Shown here piece by piece: positions 9,253-17,409 of a stretch of 64,000 nucleotides of DNA. Source of the stretch: Chitinophagaceae bacterium (lineage in GTDB: Bacteria; Bacteroidota; Bacteroidia; Chitinophagales; Chitinophagaceae); NCBI GenBank assembly GCA_014879565.1, contig JACSRW010000041.1, positions 1 to 64,000 of the forward strand. Direction: 5' to 3'. Numbering within the stretch: the first letter of the stretch is position 1; each line of letters starts with the position of its first letter. The notes beneath the pieces were generated by a model. That model worked only from the letters and a program-made list of their open reading frames with translations. It ran no database searches and was not told the DNA's origin. A program made the translations under genes and the position numbers.

Positions 9253-9708
9253 ATGCATTCTGCTTTTGATTTGCACAAACCTATTGCCATCGGCAGCGAC
9301 CATGCCGGATACAAATACAAAGAGCAGCTGATCTCATTCCTCGAAGGGAAGGGGCTGGCTTTTACGGATTTTGGCACCGACGGACCGGATTCTGTGGATT
9401 ATCCTGACTTCGCCCATCCCGTTGCCAGTGCGGTAGAAAAAGGAGAAGCCTCATTTGGTATCCTGATTTGCGGCAGCGCCAACGGGGTGGCCATCACCGC
9501 CAACAAACACCAGGGGGTACGCGCAGCAGTATGCTGGGGAGAAGAACTGGCGCAACTGGCCCGGGCGCATAATAACGCGAATATTATCTGTATCCCCGCC
9601 CGTTTTGTACGCGAAGGTGATGCGGAAAAAATGCTGGCCCATTTTATCACGACCGAATTTGAAGGCGGACGGCACGCCACCCGCGTGGGCAAGATTGCCT
9701 GCTCCTGA
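9253..9708 (+). CDS. rpiB: Ribose-5-phosphate isomerase B
   Basis: RpiB interconverts ribose 5-phosphate and ribulose 5-phosphate in the pentose phosphate pathway, in the cytoplasm. The ORF track starts at a TTG (9199). The ATG at 9253 is chosen because the family begins close to IAIGSDHAGYKYKE, which gives 151 residues, the usual length. The conserved active-site segment ILICGSANGVAITANKHQGVRAA and the AHNNANIICIPARF stretch are present. The LacA/RpiB fold alone cannot exclude another sugar-phosphate isomerase, but RpiB is most likely. A good terminator follows. Confidence 0.94.
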   Translation: MHSAFDLHKPIAIGSDHAGYKYKEQLISFLEGKGLAFTDFGTDGPDSVDYPDFAHPVASAVEKGEASFGILICGSANGVAITANKHQGVRAAVCWGEELAQLARAHNNANIICIPARFVREGDAEKMLAHFITTEFEGGRHATRVGKIACS

Positions 9709-9733
9709 TCAGCCGCCGGTCATCCATATTTTT

Positions 9734-9766
9734 ATCCCTTCCTTTACCGGAAGGGATTATTTTTAT
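9734..9766 (+). terminator. Rho-independent terminator after rpiB
   Basis: The 9-bp perfect stem ATCCCTTCC / GGAAGGGAT has a six-base loop and is followed by TATTTTTAT. Confidence 0.85.
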
Positions 9767-9789
9767 CCGAACAATTCAAACCATGCATC

Positions 9790-11331
9790 ATGTTAAAAAG
9801 AATTATTATTTACCTGTCGCTGTTTCTGCCCTTAGTGGCCGGTGCACAGAAAAAAGATAAAAACGCCGTGAAGGCAGCCGCAACGATTACGGTGGAGGAT
9901 CTGAAAAAACACCTGTATATCATTGCCAGCAAAGAAATGGAAGGACGGGGCACCCCTTCACCCGGATTGGAAAAAGCCGCCGATTATATTGAGGCCCATT
10001 TCCGGGCACTCGGTTTACAGCCAGGTAATAAAGACAGTTACCGTCAGTATTATCCCCTTTATAAAGATTCCGTGATCAGCGCGGGTATGCAGCTCAATGG
10101 TCAGGCGCTTACGCTGAATACCGATTTTCAGCCTCAGCCCGGGAATTTTGCCGCTACCATGCGTTTTTCAGAAGTGGTTTATGCCGGTTATGGTATCAGT
10201 GACGGGGAGAACCGGGATGATTACAAGGACCTGAAAGTGGCCGGCAAACTGGTTATGATTATGGAGGGGAGTCCGGCCGGTTATAAGTCTTCCCAGACCG
10301 GTTTTGGTTCTCCTGCCGGTACCATGGGAAAAATGAATGCCGCCCTGAACAAGGGAGCGGCAGGGGTACTGACGATCAGTACCAGTTTTCCCCGCAGGGC
10401 CAGCATGGTTACCTCCGGCTGGGGAATGAGCAGCTATAAGGCAAATCAGTCACCCTTCAGCTTTTCCGTTTCCCTGGAAACAGCGGCCAGAATACTGGGA
10501 GAAGAGGCGGCCGGTTTTGCGGAGAAAATAAAAAACGGAACTCTTGCCTCCAAAGTCTATCCGGCAGACCTGGAGCTGAGTTATAATAAAATAGTCCTTA
10601 CTGAAAAAGCCGGTAATGTAGTAGGTGTACTGGAAGGTACAGATCTCAAAGATGAATACGTGGTGATCACGGCCCACTATGATCACCTGGGCAAACGGGA
10701 TACGGTAATTTATTACGGGGCAGACGATGATGGTTCCGGCACCACGGGTGTGATGGAAATTGCCGAAGCCTTTGTAAAAGCGAAGCAGGCTGGCCATGGT
10801 CCGCGCCGCAGCATCATTTTTATGACCGTGAGCGGCGAAGAGAAAGGACTCTGGGGTTCGGGTTATTATGGGAACAACCCGCTTTTTCCCCTGGAAAAAA
10901 CCACGGTGAATCTGAATATTGATATGATCGGTCGCAGTGATGCCAGCCGCAAGACAGGTGATTCTGCCAATTATATCTATGTTGTTGGCGATGATAAAAT
11001 CAGTACCGACCTCAAACCCATCAGCGAGGGGGTGAACAAACTTTACCTGAAGATGGAGCTGGATTATAAATTCAATGACCCCAAAGACCCGAACCGGATT
11101 TATTTCCGCAGCGATCATTACAATTTTGCCCGGAAGGGAGTACCTATCATCTTCTACTATGACGGGATGCTGGGCGCGGATTATCACCGTCCCACCGATA
11201 CGCCTGATAAAATAGAATACGATGTATTTGTGAAAAGAGCCCGGCTGATTTTCCATACTGCCTGGGAAATGGCCAACCGGAATGAGATGCTGAAGAGGGA
11301 TCTGAAGCTGGAGATACCGGCGAGGAATTGA
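9790..11331 (+). CDS. Secreted M28 zinc peptidase with PA domain
   Basis: The 513-residue protein has a signal peptide (LSLFLPLVAGAQ). A protease-associated (PA) domain spans roughly residues 120-250. The M28 aminopeptidase domain follows, with metal-binding motifs in order: AHYDHLG, GADDDGSGTTG, SGEEKGLWGS, NIDMIGRSD and a late RSDHYNFARKGVP. It probably removes N-terminal residues from peptides in the periplasm or at the cell surface. No T9SS tail is seen. The start is close after the rpiB terminator and it appears to be a single-gene unit. Confidence 0.93.
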   Translation: MLKRIIIYLSLFLPLVAGAQKKDKNAVKAAATITVEDLKKHLYIIASKEMEGRGTPSPGLEKAADYIEAHFRALGLQPGNKDSYRQYYPLYKDSVISAGMQLNGQALTLNTDFQPQPGNFAATMRFSEVVYAGYGISDGENRDDYKDLKVAGKLVMIMEGSPAGYKSSQTGFGSPAGTMGKMNAALNKGAAGVLTISTSFPRRASMVTSGWGMSSYKANQSPFSFSVSLETAARILGEEAAGFAEKIKNGTLASKVYPADLELSYNKIVLTEKAGNVVGVLEGTDLKDEYVVITAHYDHLGKRDTVIYYGADDDGSGTTGVMEIAEAFVKAKQAGHGPRRSIIFMTVSGEEKGLWGSGYYGNNPLFPLEKTTVNLNIDMIGRSDASRKTGDSANYIYVVGDDKISTDLKPISEGVNKLYLKMELDYKFNDPKDPNRIYFRSDHYNFARKGVPIIFYYDGMLGADYHRPTDTPDKIEYDVFVKRARLIFHTAWEMANRNEMLKRDLKLEIPARN

Positions 11332-11446
11332 GGTTGAGGCTGAGGCTGATAAAAAAGTTTTAAACCTTTTGCAACTTCGGGAGTCTTTCTTCTGTCTTTC
11401 TGTTAACTACCTGCCGGAAGAATTAATCCCTACCTTCTATATAGCA

Positions 11447-11488
11447 AGAGCCCCGGAACAATCTGTTACGGGGCTCTTTCGCTTTTTA
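11447..11488 (+). terminator. Terminator between convergent genes
   Basis: The stem AGAGCCCCG / CGGGGCTCT has a 13-base loop and is followed on the plus strand by TTCGCTTTTT. It sits between the M28 peptidase (+) and the deoxyhypusine synthase-like gene (-) and best serves the former. Confidence 0.8.
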
Positions 11489-11505
11489 TGCCGTATACCG
11501 GCTGA

Positions 11506-12480
11506 TTACCAGCCCAGCACCCAGGCAAAGATCAGGGGGGCCACGATGGTGGCGTCACTCTCTACGATAAACTTGGGGGTGTTCACATCCAGTTTGCCCC
11601 AGGTAATTTTTTCATTCGGCACGGCGCCGGAATAAGAACCATAGGAAGTAGTGGAATCGCTGATCTGGCAGAAATAGCTCCAGAAGGGCACATCATGCCA
11701 TTCCAGGTCCTGGTACATCATGGGTACCACACAAATCGGGAAATCGCCCGCGATACCTCCGCCGATCTGGAAAAAACCCACTCCTTTTCCGGCAGAATTG
11801 TTCCGGTACCAGTCGGCCAGCCAGGCCATGTATTCAATCCCGTTTTTCACGGTACTGGCCTTCAGTTCTCCTTTAATTACATAACTGGCGAAGATATTTC
11901 CGGTGGTACTGTCTTCCCAGCCGGGTACCACGATGGGAATATTCTTTTCAGCCGCCGCGATGATCCAGCTGTCTTTGGGATCAATCTCGTAGTATTGTTT
12001 CAGTTCGCCGCTGCGTACCACTTTGTACAGGAATTCGTGCGGGAAGTACCTTTCCCCGGCGGCTTCGGCTTCTTTCCACTGTTTCACCAGGTGTTTCTGG
12101 AGCCGGCGGAAAGCTTCTTCTTCCGGGATACAGGTATCTGTAACACGGTTATAATGATTTTCCAGAAGGTCCCATTCTTCCTGGGGGGTAAGATCCCGGT
12201 AGTTGGGAATACGTTTGTAGTGGGAGTGGGCCACGAGGTTCATCACGTCCTCTTCCAGGTTGGCGCCTGTGCAGCTGATAATATCGACTTTACCCTGCCG
12301 GATCATTTCGGCCAGGGAGATACCCAGTTCGCCTGTGCTCATGGCACCGGCCAGGGTGATCATCATTTTTCCGCCTTCCAGCAGGTGCTGTTCATAGCCT
12401 TTAGCGGCATCCACCAGGGCAGCTGCATTAAAGTGGCGGTAATGATGCTGAATAAATTGAGAAACCGGACCTTTGTTCAT
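11506..12480 (-). CDS. Deoxyhypusine synthase-family protein
   Basis: This 324-residue cytoplasmic protein has the overall deoxyhypusine synthase fold signature. An N-terminal LAGAMSTGELG NAD-site-like motif is followed by DIISCTGANLEED, and the C-terminal stretch EKITWGKL contains the lysine position used for the imine intermediate in the family. Eukaryotic and archaeal members modify eIF5A. Bacteria lack that system, and bacterial relatives have been linked to homospermidine or other polyamine aminobutyl transfers, so the substrate here is open. It is transcribed alone from a -7 box at 12539-12546. Family is confident; reaction is inferred. Confidence 0.88.
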   Translation of the reverse strand: MNKGPVSQFIQHHYRHFNAAALVDAAKGYEQHLLEGGKMMITLAGAMSTGELGISLAEMIRQGKVDIISCTGANLEEDVMNLVAHSHYKRIPNYRDLTPQEEWDLLENHYNRVTDTCIPEEEAFRRLQKHLVKQWKEAEAAGERYFPHEFLYKVVRSGELKQYYEIDPKDSWIIAAAEKNIPIVVPGWEDSTTGNIFASYVIKGELKASTVKNGIEYMAWLADWYRNNSAGKGVGFFQIGGGIAGDFPICVVPMMYQDLEWHDVPFWSYFCQISDSTTSYGSYSGAVPNEKITWGKLDVNTPKFIVESDATIVAPLIFAWVLGW

Positions 12481-12538
12481 CGCAAAAATAATTTTGGATC
12501 CGCCTTCAGATCACAATATGGTGAGACATTGCGGTGTG

Positions 12539-12546
12539 CAAAAGTA
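12539..12546 (-). promoter_or_regulatory. -7 box for the deoxyhypusine synthase-like gene
   Basis: On the minus strand this reads TACTTTTG (TAnnTTTG). It would give a leader of about 50 bases. Confidence 0.5.
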
Positions 12547-12579
12547 CAGGTTTCACCGGTTTTGCGGCAGCGATCCTGC

Positions 12580-12622
12580 AAAAACAAAACCCCGGCCGCC
12601 GGAGCAGACCAGGGTTGTTTTT
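12580..12622 (-). terminator. Probable terminator of the PepSY-like gene
   Basis: On the minus strand AAAACAACCC pairs imperfectly with GGGGTTTTGTTTTT around a GC-rich loop. It lies after the 12645-13082 gene and before the next promoter. Confidence 0.55.
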
Positions 12623-12644
12623 ACCACACACCAAAACAGGTTTA

Positions 12645-13082
12645 TCAGGCTTTTTTCTGTTTTTCGTACACAGTCCAGGGCTGTTCCGCTGTTGCTTTCA
12701 GTACGAGGCGGGTATCGGCATCTTCCAGGGTGATATACCAGAAAGTGCCTTCTTCCCGGGCGGCTTCAAACAAGTCGCTGATCCAGTACTGGTCATAATT
12801 TTTCTTCAGACAGGTCTGAAGTTTCAGCGGCAGTTCCGATACGGTGATATTCCGGGTCAGTCCCAGGAGACGGCCCTCTTCAGAATAAAAGGCGTACACA
12901 TATTTTTCATTATAGAGAAAAACGGCCTTGTAAAAACCGCTGCCGGTTGTCCATTCCACCTGTGTGGCGGAGGAAAAATCTTTTTTGAAGGCATTCAGCA
13001 CTTTTTCATTTACACCTGCATCACCGGCCATGGCTGCCAGGGAGAAGAGAAGTGCCGTCGCGGCCACGATTGTCTTTTTCAT
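12645..13082 (-). CDS. Small periplasmic PepSY/BLIP-like protein
   Basis: The 145-residue protein starts with a clear signal peptide (MKKTIVAATALLFSLAAMAG). The mature part has alternating beta-strand features such as ATQVEWTTGSGFYKAVFLYN and YVYAFYSEEGRLLGLTR. These resemble the small PepSY-like beta-lactamase-inhibitor-type fold common in Bacteroidota secretomes. No catalytic residues are apparent and its function is unknown. It is transcribed alone and has its own terminator. Confidence 0.75.
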   Translation of the reverse strand: MKKTIVAATALLFSLAAMAGDAGVNEKVLNAFKKDFSSATQVEWTTGSGFYKAVFLYNEKYVYAFYSEEGRLLGLTRNITVSELPLKLQTCLKKNYDQYWISDLFEAAREEGTFWYITLEDADTRLVLKATAEQPWTVYEKQKKA

Positions 13083-13305
13083 ATTGGTTTCTTTAAAGGT
13101 TTATGGTTATTTGTCTGTTCTCTGTATCTGTGACGGAATAAAGGTACCGCGGGTTACAGGGGAAGGCAAGCCAATTATGATCAATGGAGTGCCCTGTTAA
13201 GGCTTGTTAACAGGTGTTACGGATTATTAACCATTCAGCCGCAGGCGAAACCGGTTATCCCGGAATTGAAACAGTAACAGAAAGTAATTGGAAATGTCAA
13301 AAGTT

Positions 13306-13325
13306 ATTTAGATATTTGTCTAAAT
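13306..13325 (+). promoter_or_regulatory. Palindromic operator before the ArsR-type gene
   Basis: ATTTAGA-TATTTG-TCTAAAT is a perfect 7+7 inverted repeat, 14 bases before the regulator's ATG. Its AT-rich form and position fit an ArsR-family autoregulatory site. I infer that function; binding is not shown. Confidence 0.6.
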
Positions 13326-13339
13326 GTTTAAATAGTTGT

Positions 13340-13603
13340 ATGAATACGGCATTCAAGGCCCTGAATGATCCGACCCGGCGGGAGATCCTGGAACTATTGC
13401 AGCAGCGTGACATGACTGCCGGGGAAATTGTGGAACACTTCAGTTTATCCGGTCCGAGTATTTCGCATCACCTCGATCTGCTGAAGCAGGCCGGGCTGGT
13501 TAGCGCGGAAAAACAGGGCCAGTACATTCTCTATTCGCTGAATACCACTGTAGTGGATGAGATCATGAAGTGGTTCCTGCAATTCCGTTCTAAAAAGAAG
13601 TGA
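13340..13603 (+). CDS. ArsR/SdpR-type winged-helix repressor
   Basis: The ORF track starts at 13214, but the family begins at MNTAFKALNDPTRREILELL, so the ATG at 13340 is used (87 residues). It has a winged-helix DNA-binding domain with the recognition helix in SGPSISHHLDLLKQAGLV and the wing in KQGQYILYSL. No cysteine metal-sensor motif is seen, which points to the SdpR-like rather than the metal-sensing branch. One base separates it from an SdpI-like membrane protein, as in the Bacillus sdpRI arrangement. A palindrome over its own promoter suggests autoregulation. Confidence 0.88.
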   Translation: MNTAFKALNDPTRREILELLQQRDMTAGEIVEHFSLSGPSISHHLDLLKQAGLVSAEKQGQYILYSLNTTVVDEIMKWFLQFRSKKK

Positions 13604-13604
13604 T

Positions 13605-14273
13605 ATGAATAAACTGATGCAGCCGCTGATCTGGCTGATTTCGCTGGTACCGGGCATTTACCTGGCGGTAATCTGGAATAAACTTCCGGCCGAAGTCGCC
13701 ATGCATTTTGATATCAACGGAAAACCCGACCGCTACGGGAGTAAGAATGAATTACTGCTGATGGCAGCGATTTTATTTTTCCTCAGCATCGGGCTTTATT
13801 ACCTGATGGCCAATATACACCGGATAGATCCGAAGCGTTATGCGGATGAGAACCGGTCCCGTTTCAAAAAAATCGGCTTCGCCGTATCCCTGTTCCTGTC
13901 TGCGCTGACCGTATTTATCATTTACTCCAGTTCCAATGGCGGATCACGGATGGATGTTAATATTATACTGACTGCTGTGGCCCTTTTAATGGCTGTTATT
14001 GGCAATTATATGCCTAACCTGAAGCCGAATTATTTTGCGGGGATGCGTTTACCCTGGACCCTGGAAAATCCGGACAACTGGCGGGCTACCCATTTACTGG
14101 CGGGAAAAATCTGGTTCTGGGGCGGGCTCGCACTGGCTGTGTTCTGTTTTATCCTGCCCCCGGCAATTGCCACCATAATTTTTATTGCAGGAATATTCGC
14201 AATGGTGCTGATACCGGCGATTTTTTCCTGGCGTTTTTACCAGCAGCAGAAGCGCAGCGGACCGGTTTCGTAA
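13605..14273 (+). CDS. SdpI/DUF1648-type membrane protein
   Basis: The 222-residue protein has an N-terminal DUF1648 segment (PAEVAMHFDINGKPDRYGSK) and about six hydrophobic helices. SdpI in Bacillus gives immunity to a killing factor and signals to SdpR. The same two-gene order is present here, but no sdpABC-like toxin genes are nearby, so the role may be general envelope-stress or toxin resistance. It is translated together with the repressor, 1 bp apart. Confidence 0.85.
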   Translation: MNKLMQPLIWLISLVPGIYLAVIWNKLPAEVAMHFDINGKPDRYGSKNELLLMAAILFFLSIGLYYLMANIHRIDPKRYADENRSRFKKIGFAVSLFLSALTVFIIYSSSNGGSRMDVNIILTAVALLMAVIGNYMPNLKPNYFAGMRLPWTLENPDNWRATHLLAGKIWFWGGLALAVFCFILPPAIATIIFIAGIFAMVLIPAIFSWRFYQQQKRSGPVS

Positions 14274-14278
14274 ATTTG
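14271..14278 (+). promoter_or_regulatory. -7 box overlapping the SdpI-like stop codon
   Basis: TAAATTTG fits TAnnTTTG and lies 16 bases before the point (14295) where homology of the next protein begins. Confidence 0.5.
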
Positions 14279-14354
14279 CACCAAACCGTTACGCATCAAT
14301 TACCTGGCACACGCATATCTTTCCTTTAATGAGCCCGGCATCCTCGTCGGCAAT

Positions 14355-14900
14355 ATGATCAGTGATTTTGTAAAGGGGCGCCGCAAACTGGACTACCCGG
14401 AAGCGGTACAGCGGGGTATTACCCTGCACCGGGCTATTGATGAATTCACCGACCGGCACGAAGCCAGCCGCGAAGCCAAACTGGTATTCCGGCCGGCCTA
14501 TCGCCTTTATGCCGGGGCTATTGTGGACGTGATCTATGATCATTTTCTGGCGGCCGATGAGCAGGAATTCACCGAAAGTTCACTTCATGGTTTCTCGGGC
14601 GGGGTATACCAGACGCTTCACCAGCATCTTGACCTGCTGCCCGAGCGTTTTGCCCGCATGTATCCCTATATGAAGGAACAAAACTGGCTTTTTCATTACC
14701 GGAGCCGCTGGGGAACGGAAAAAAGCCTGGGCGGACTGGTACGCCGTTCACGTTATCTGACAGAAAGTGATACCGCTTTCCGGCTTTTTGAAGAGCACTA
14801 CCAACTTCTGGGCGATTGTTATCGTCATTTCTGGGCGGAGATAAAGCCGTTTGCGGCTGCTTACCTGGCCGGACTTACGGATCCGGAAAAAAAGCCATGA
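14355..14900 (+). CDS. ACP phosphodiesterase (AcpH)-like protein
   Basis: This is an AcpH/DUF479-like protein. Family members remove the 4'-phosphopantetheine group from acyl carrier protein. Visible features are GITLHRAIDEFTDRHEAS, the HD-like ALVDVIYDHFLA-type helix (GAIVDVIYDHFLAADE) and the usual length near 190. The first ATG is at 14355, but the same frame upstream encodes INYLAHAYLSFNEPGILVGN, which is the expected N terminus of the family (compare MNFLAH...). That stretch has no ATG, GTG or TTG, so the true start is probably a rare codon such as ATC at 14295, or a base is wrong. No close operon partner. Confidence 0.8.
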   Translation: MISDFVKGRRKLDYPEAVQRGITLHRAIDEFTDRHEASREAKLVFRPAYRLYAGAIVDVIYDHFLAADEQEFTESSLHGFSGGVYQTLHQHLDLLPERFARMYPYMKEQNWLFHYRSRWGTEKSLGGLVRRSRYLTESDTAFRLFEEHYQLLGDCYRHFWAEIKPFAAAYLAGLTDPEKKP

Positions 14901-14932
14901 TGAATGGTAACAAGCCGGTAAACAATTCGTTA

Positions 14933-14940
14933 TACTTTTG
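14933..14940 (+). promoter_or_regulatory. -7 box before the first DUF2911 gene
   Basis: TACTTTTG fits TAnnTTTG and lies 26 bases before the ATG. Confidence 0.5.
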
Positions 14941-14966
14941 TTCATCACACATTAAAGCAGGAACCC

Positions 14967-15527
14967 ATGAAAAAAATTGCAGGTATCGTTCTTTTCTTCC
15001 AGCTTGTTTTTTGCAGCCTGATGGCCCAGACCTTGCCCCCGGTTGACAAATCCCCGATGGATGTAAGTTATTATCCGGCCAATTACCCCGTGCTGAAGAT
15101 CCAGGATAAAGTGACGGAAAGTCCGGTTGCCCGGGTCATTTATTCCCGGCCCCAGAAAGCGGGTCGTGTAATTTTCGGCGGACTGGTAAAATACGGGGAA
15201 GTGTGGCGCCTGGGTGCCAATGAAGCCACCGAGATAGAATTTTTCAAACATGTAAAAATTGACGGGAAAAGGGTACCCAAGGGCCGTTATACCCTGTTTG
15301 CCATTGTCAACGAAGGCAACTGGACTTTTATTCTGAATAAAGACACCGATACCTGGGGTTCTTTTAAATATGACAGTAAAAAGGATCTGCTCCACGCTAC
15401 TGTTCCTTCGCAAAAAACCGATACCCCGCTGGAATCGCTGGCGATGGGATTTGAAAAAACCGCCAGCGGCTGCAGCCTGCAGGTTGCCTGGGATAACCTG
15501 AAAGTGGCTTTGCCAATAAGTTTTTAA
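14967..15527 (+). CDS. Secreted DUF2911 protein
   Basis: The 186-residue protein has a signal peptide (IVLFFQLVFCSLMAQ). The DUF2911 core contains SPMDVSYYPANYPVLK, ARVIYSRPQKAGRVIFGG, EVWRLGANEATEIEF and GRYTLFAIVN. DUF2911 proteins are widespread in Bacteroidota and of unknown function. The WRLGANEATE block is the family hallmark. A paralogue lies 8 bp downstream, so the two are probably co-transcribed after a tandem duplication. Confidence 0.88.
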   Translation: MKKIAGIVLFFQLVFCSLMAQTLPPVDKSPMDVSYYPANYPVLKIQDKVTESPVARVIYSRPQKAGRVIFGGLVKYGEVWRLGANEATEIEFFKHVKIDGKRVPKGRYTLFAIVNEGNWTFILNKDTDTWGSFKYDSKKDLLHATVPSQKTDTPLESLAMGFEKTASGCSLQVAWDNLKVALPISF

Positions 15528-15535
15528 CTTGCCGC

Positions 15536-16201
15536 ATGCACCCCAGACTCAACCTCAACCTCAGCCTCAGCCTCTGCCTCAGCCTCTGCCTCCTCCTGTT
15601 ATCCTGCAGCGATGAAAGCAGCAAACAGGCTGGCCGTAATGACAGCAGCGGTATCCGTGACAGTGCCCCGGCCGCCCGGCTGGAAAGACCGGCTCTGAAT
15701 CCTTATGCCGGGGTGGATGTTTCTCCCCTGGATATGGTTTATTACCCGGTGGATTATCCCAAGCTGAAGATGACGGGTGCTGTCAGCAGCGCGCCCCTGG
15801 CACGGGTGATTTATTCCCGTCCGCACCTGCAGGGTCGGCATATTTTTCATGAGGTGCTGAAGTACGAAGAACCCTGGCGACTGGGAGCCAATGAAGCCAC
15901 TGAACTGGAATTATACAGGGATGCAATGGCCGGAGATAAAAAAGTAAAAGCCGGCCGGTATTCGCTTTACTGCATACCCCACCCCGAAAACTGGACCATC
16001 GCTATAAATGCCAATACAGATATCTGGGGCCTGAAACCCGATACCCTGAAAGATGTGGCCCGTTTTACCGTACCGGTAACAAAAACACAGCAAAGCCTGG
16101 AATACTTCACCATGGTTTTTGAAGAAAAAGAAAACCAGGTTTTCCTGCTGATGGCCTGGGATGATGTGGAAGTGCGGCTGCCTTTCTCCTTCGGTAAATA
16201 A
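15536..16201 (+). CDS. DUF2911 lipoprotein
   Basis: This 221-residue paralogue of the preceding gene shares DMVYYPVDYPKLK, ARVIYSRPHLQGRHIF and EPWRLGANEATELE. Instead of a normal Sec signal it carries a lipoprotein signal with lipobox LLSC, so it is predicted to be lipid-anchored. The hydrophobic core (LNLNLSLSLCLSLC) is encoded by a short tandem repeat of CTCAAC/CTCAGC/CTCTGC units, which is unusual. Function unknown. A linker (about residues 24-50) separates the lipid anchor from the domain. Confidence 0.87.
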   Translation: MHPRLNLNLSLSLCLSLCLLLLSCSDESSKQAGRNDSSGIRDSAPAARLERPALNPYAGVDVSPLDMVYYPVDYPKLKMTGAVSSAPLARVIYSRPHLQGRHIFHEVLKYEEPWRLGANEATELELYRDAMAGDKKVKAGRYSLYCIPHPENWTIAINANTDIWGLKPDTLKDVARFTVPVTKTQQSLEYFTMVFEEKENQVFLLMAWDDVEVRLPFSFGK

Positions 16202-16269
16202 TCCGCCTGCCAAACAGCCTCCCCCGGCTGCTATTTATTCCTCATCTTTGCAGGAATAAATCAATCAGT

Positions 16270-17409
16270 ATGAAATCTGCCACTAAATACATTCACGCCG
16301 GTTCACACCCGGACCCGTCCACCGGCGCGATCATGACCCCCGTATACCAGACCTCTACCTATGTGCAGGAGGCGCCCGGGGTTAATAAAGGTTATGAATA
16401 TGCCCGCAGCCAGAATCCGACCCGTACTGCGCTGGAAGAAGCCCTGGCGGTGATTGAAAACGGAAAGTTCGGACTGGCTTTCAGCAGCGGAGTGGCCGCA
16501 ACCGATGCCGTTATTAAACTGCTGAACCCAGGTGATGAAGTGATTTGCGCCAATGATATGTACGGAGGCACCTATCGCCTGTTCACCAAGGTATTTGAAC
16601 GTTTTGGCATCGTATTCCGCTATGTGGATACAACATCAGCCGCCAATGTGGAAGCAGCTGTTACCCCGAAAACCAAACTGATCTGGCTGGAAACACCCAC
16701 CAACCCGCTGATGAATATTACGGATATCGCCTCCGTAGCCGCCATCAGCAAGGCGCATAAACTGATCCTGGTGGTGGACAACACTTTTGCCTCACCCGCT
16801 TTGCAGAATCCGCTGGATCTCGGCGCTGATATCGTGATGCACTCGGCCACCAAGTACCTCGGCGGACACAGTGATGTGATCCAGGGCGCCCTGGTGATGA
16901 ATGATGTTGAACTGCGTGACAAACTCTATTTTATCCAGAAAAGCTGCGGGGCCGTCCCCGGTCCTATGGATTGTTTCCTGGTATTACGCGGGATTAAAAC
17001 CCTGGGTGTACGCATGAAAGCCCATTGCGAGAACGGAAAACGGATTGCGCACTGGCTGAAAGATCATCCGAAAGTGAGCAAAGTGTACTGGCCCGGTTTT
17101 GAAGACCACGCCGGTTACGCGGTAGCCAGCAAACAGATGAAGGGTTTTGGCGGCATGATTTCCTTTGAATTGAAGAACGACAGTGTGGAAGAAGCCAAAC
17201 GCGTTTTATCCTCCACGCATTTGTTTTCCCTGGCGGAAAGCCTGGGGGGCGTGGAATCCCTGATCAATCACCCGGCCAGTATGACCCATGCCTCCATTCC
17301 CCGGGAAGAGCGGATAAAAAACGGGTTGTCCGATTCCCTGATCCGGCTGAGTGTGGGCATTGAAGATGCGGATGACCTGGTGGAAGACCTGGCAAAGGCC
17401 ATTGGCTGA
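16270..17409 (+). CDS. Cystathionine gamma-synthase/lyase-type PLP enzyme
   Basis: This 379-residue Cys/Met-metabolism PLP enzyme has the family start HAGSHPDPSTGAIMTPVYQTSTY, YEYARSQNPTR, the PLP-stacking region SGVAATDAVIKLL, and the PLP lysine in HSATKYLGGHSD. The C terminus SVGIEDADDLVEDL is typical. It could act as cystathionine gamma-synthase (metB) or gamma-lyase; sequence alone does not decide. Its stop codon overlaps the start of the next gene, giving a translationally coupled pair. A CATCTTTG near-match to the -7 box is at 16243. Confidence 0.92.
   Translation: MKSATKYIHAGSHPDPSTGAIMTPVYQTSTYVQEAPGVNKGYEYARSQNPTRTALEEALAVIENGKFGLAFSSGVAATDAVIKLLNPGDEVICANDMYGGTYRLFTKVFERFGIVFRYVDTTSAANVEAAVTPKTKLIWLETPTNPLMNITDIASVAAISKAHKLILVVDNTFASPALQNPLDLGADIVMHSATKYLGGHSDVIQGALVMNDVELRDKLYFIQKSCGAVPGPMDCFLVLRGIKTLGVRMKAHCENGKRIAHWLKDHPKVSKVYWPGFEDHAGYAVASKQMKGFGGMISFELKNDSVEEAKRVLSSTHLFSLAESLGGVESLINHPASMTHASIPREERIKNGLSDSLIRLSVGIEDADDLVEDLAKAIG

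Noticed and set aside
11695-12798. 367-residue plus-strand ORF
   Set aside because: Antisense to the deoxyhypusine synthase-like gene and crossing its promoter; no recognisable features.
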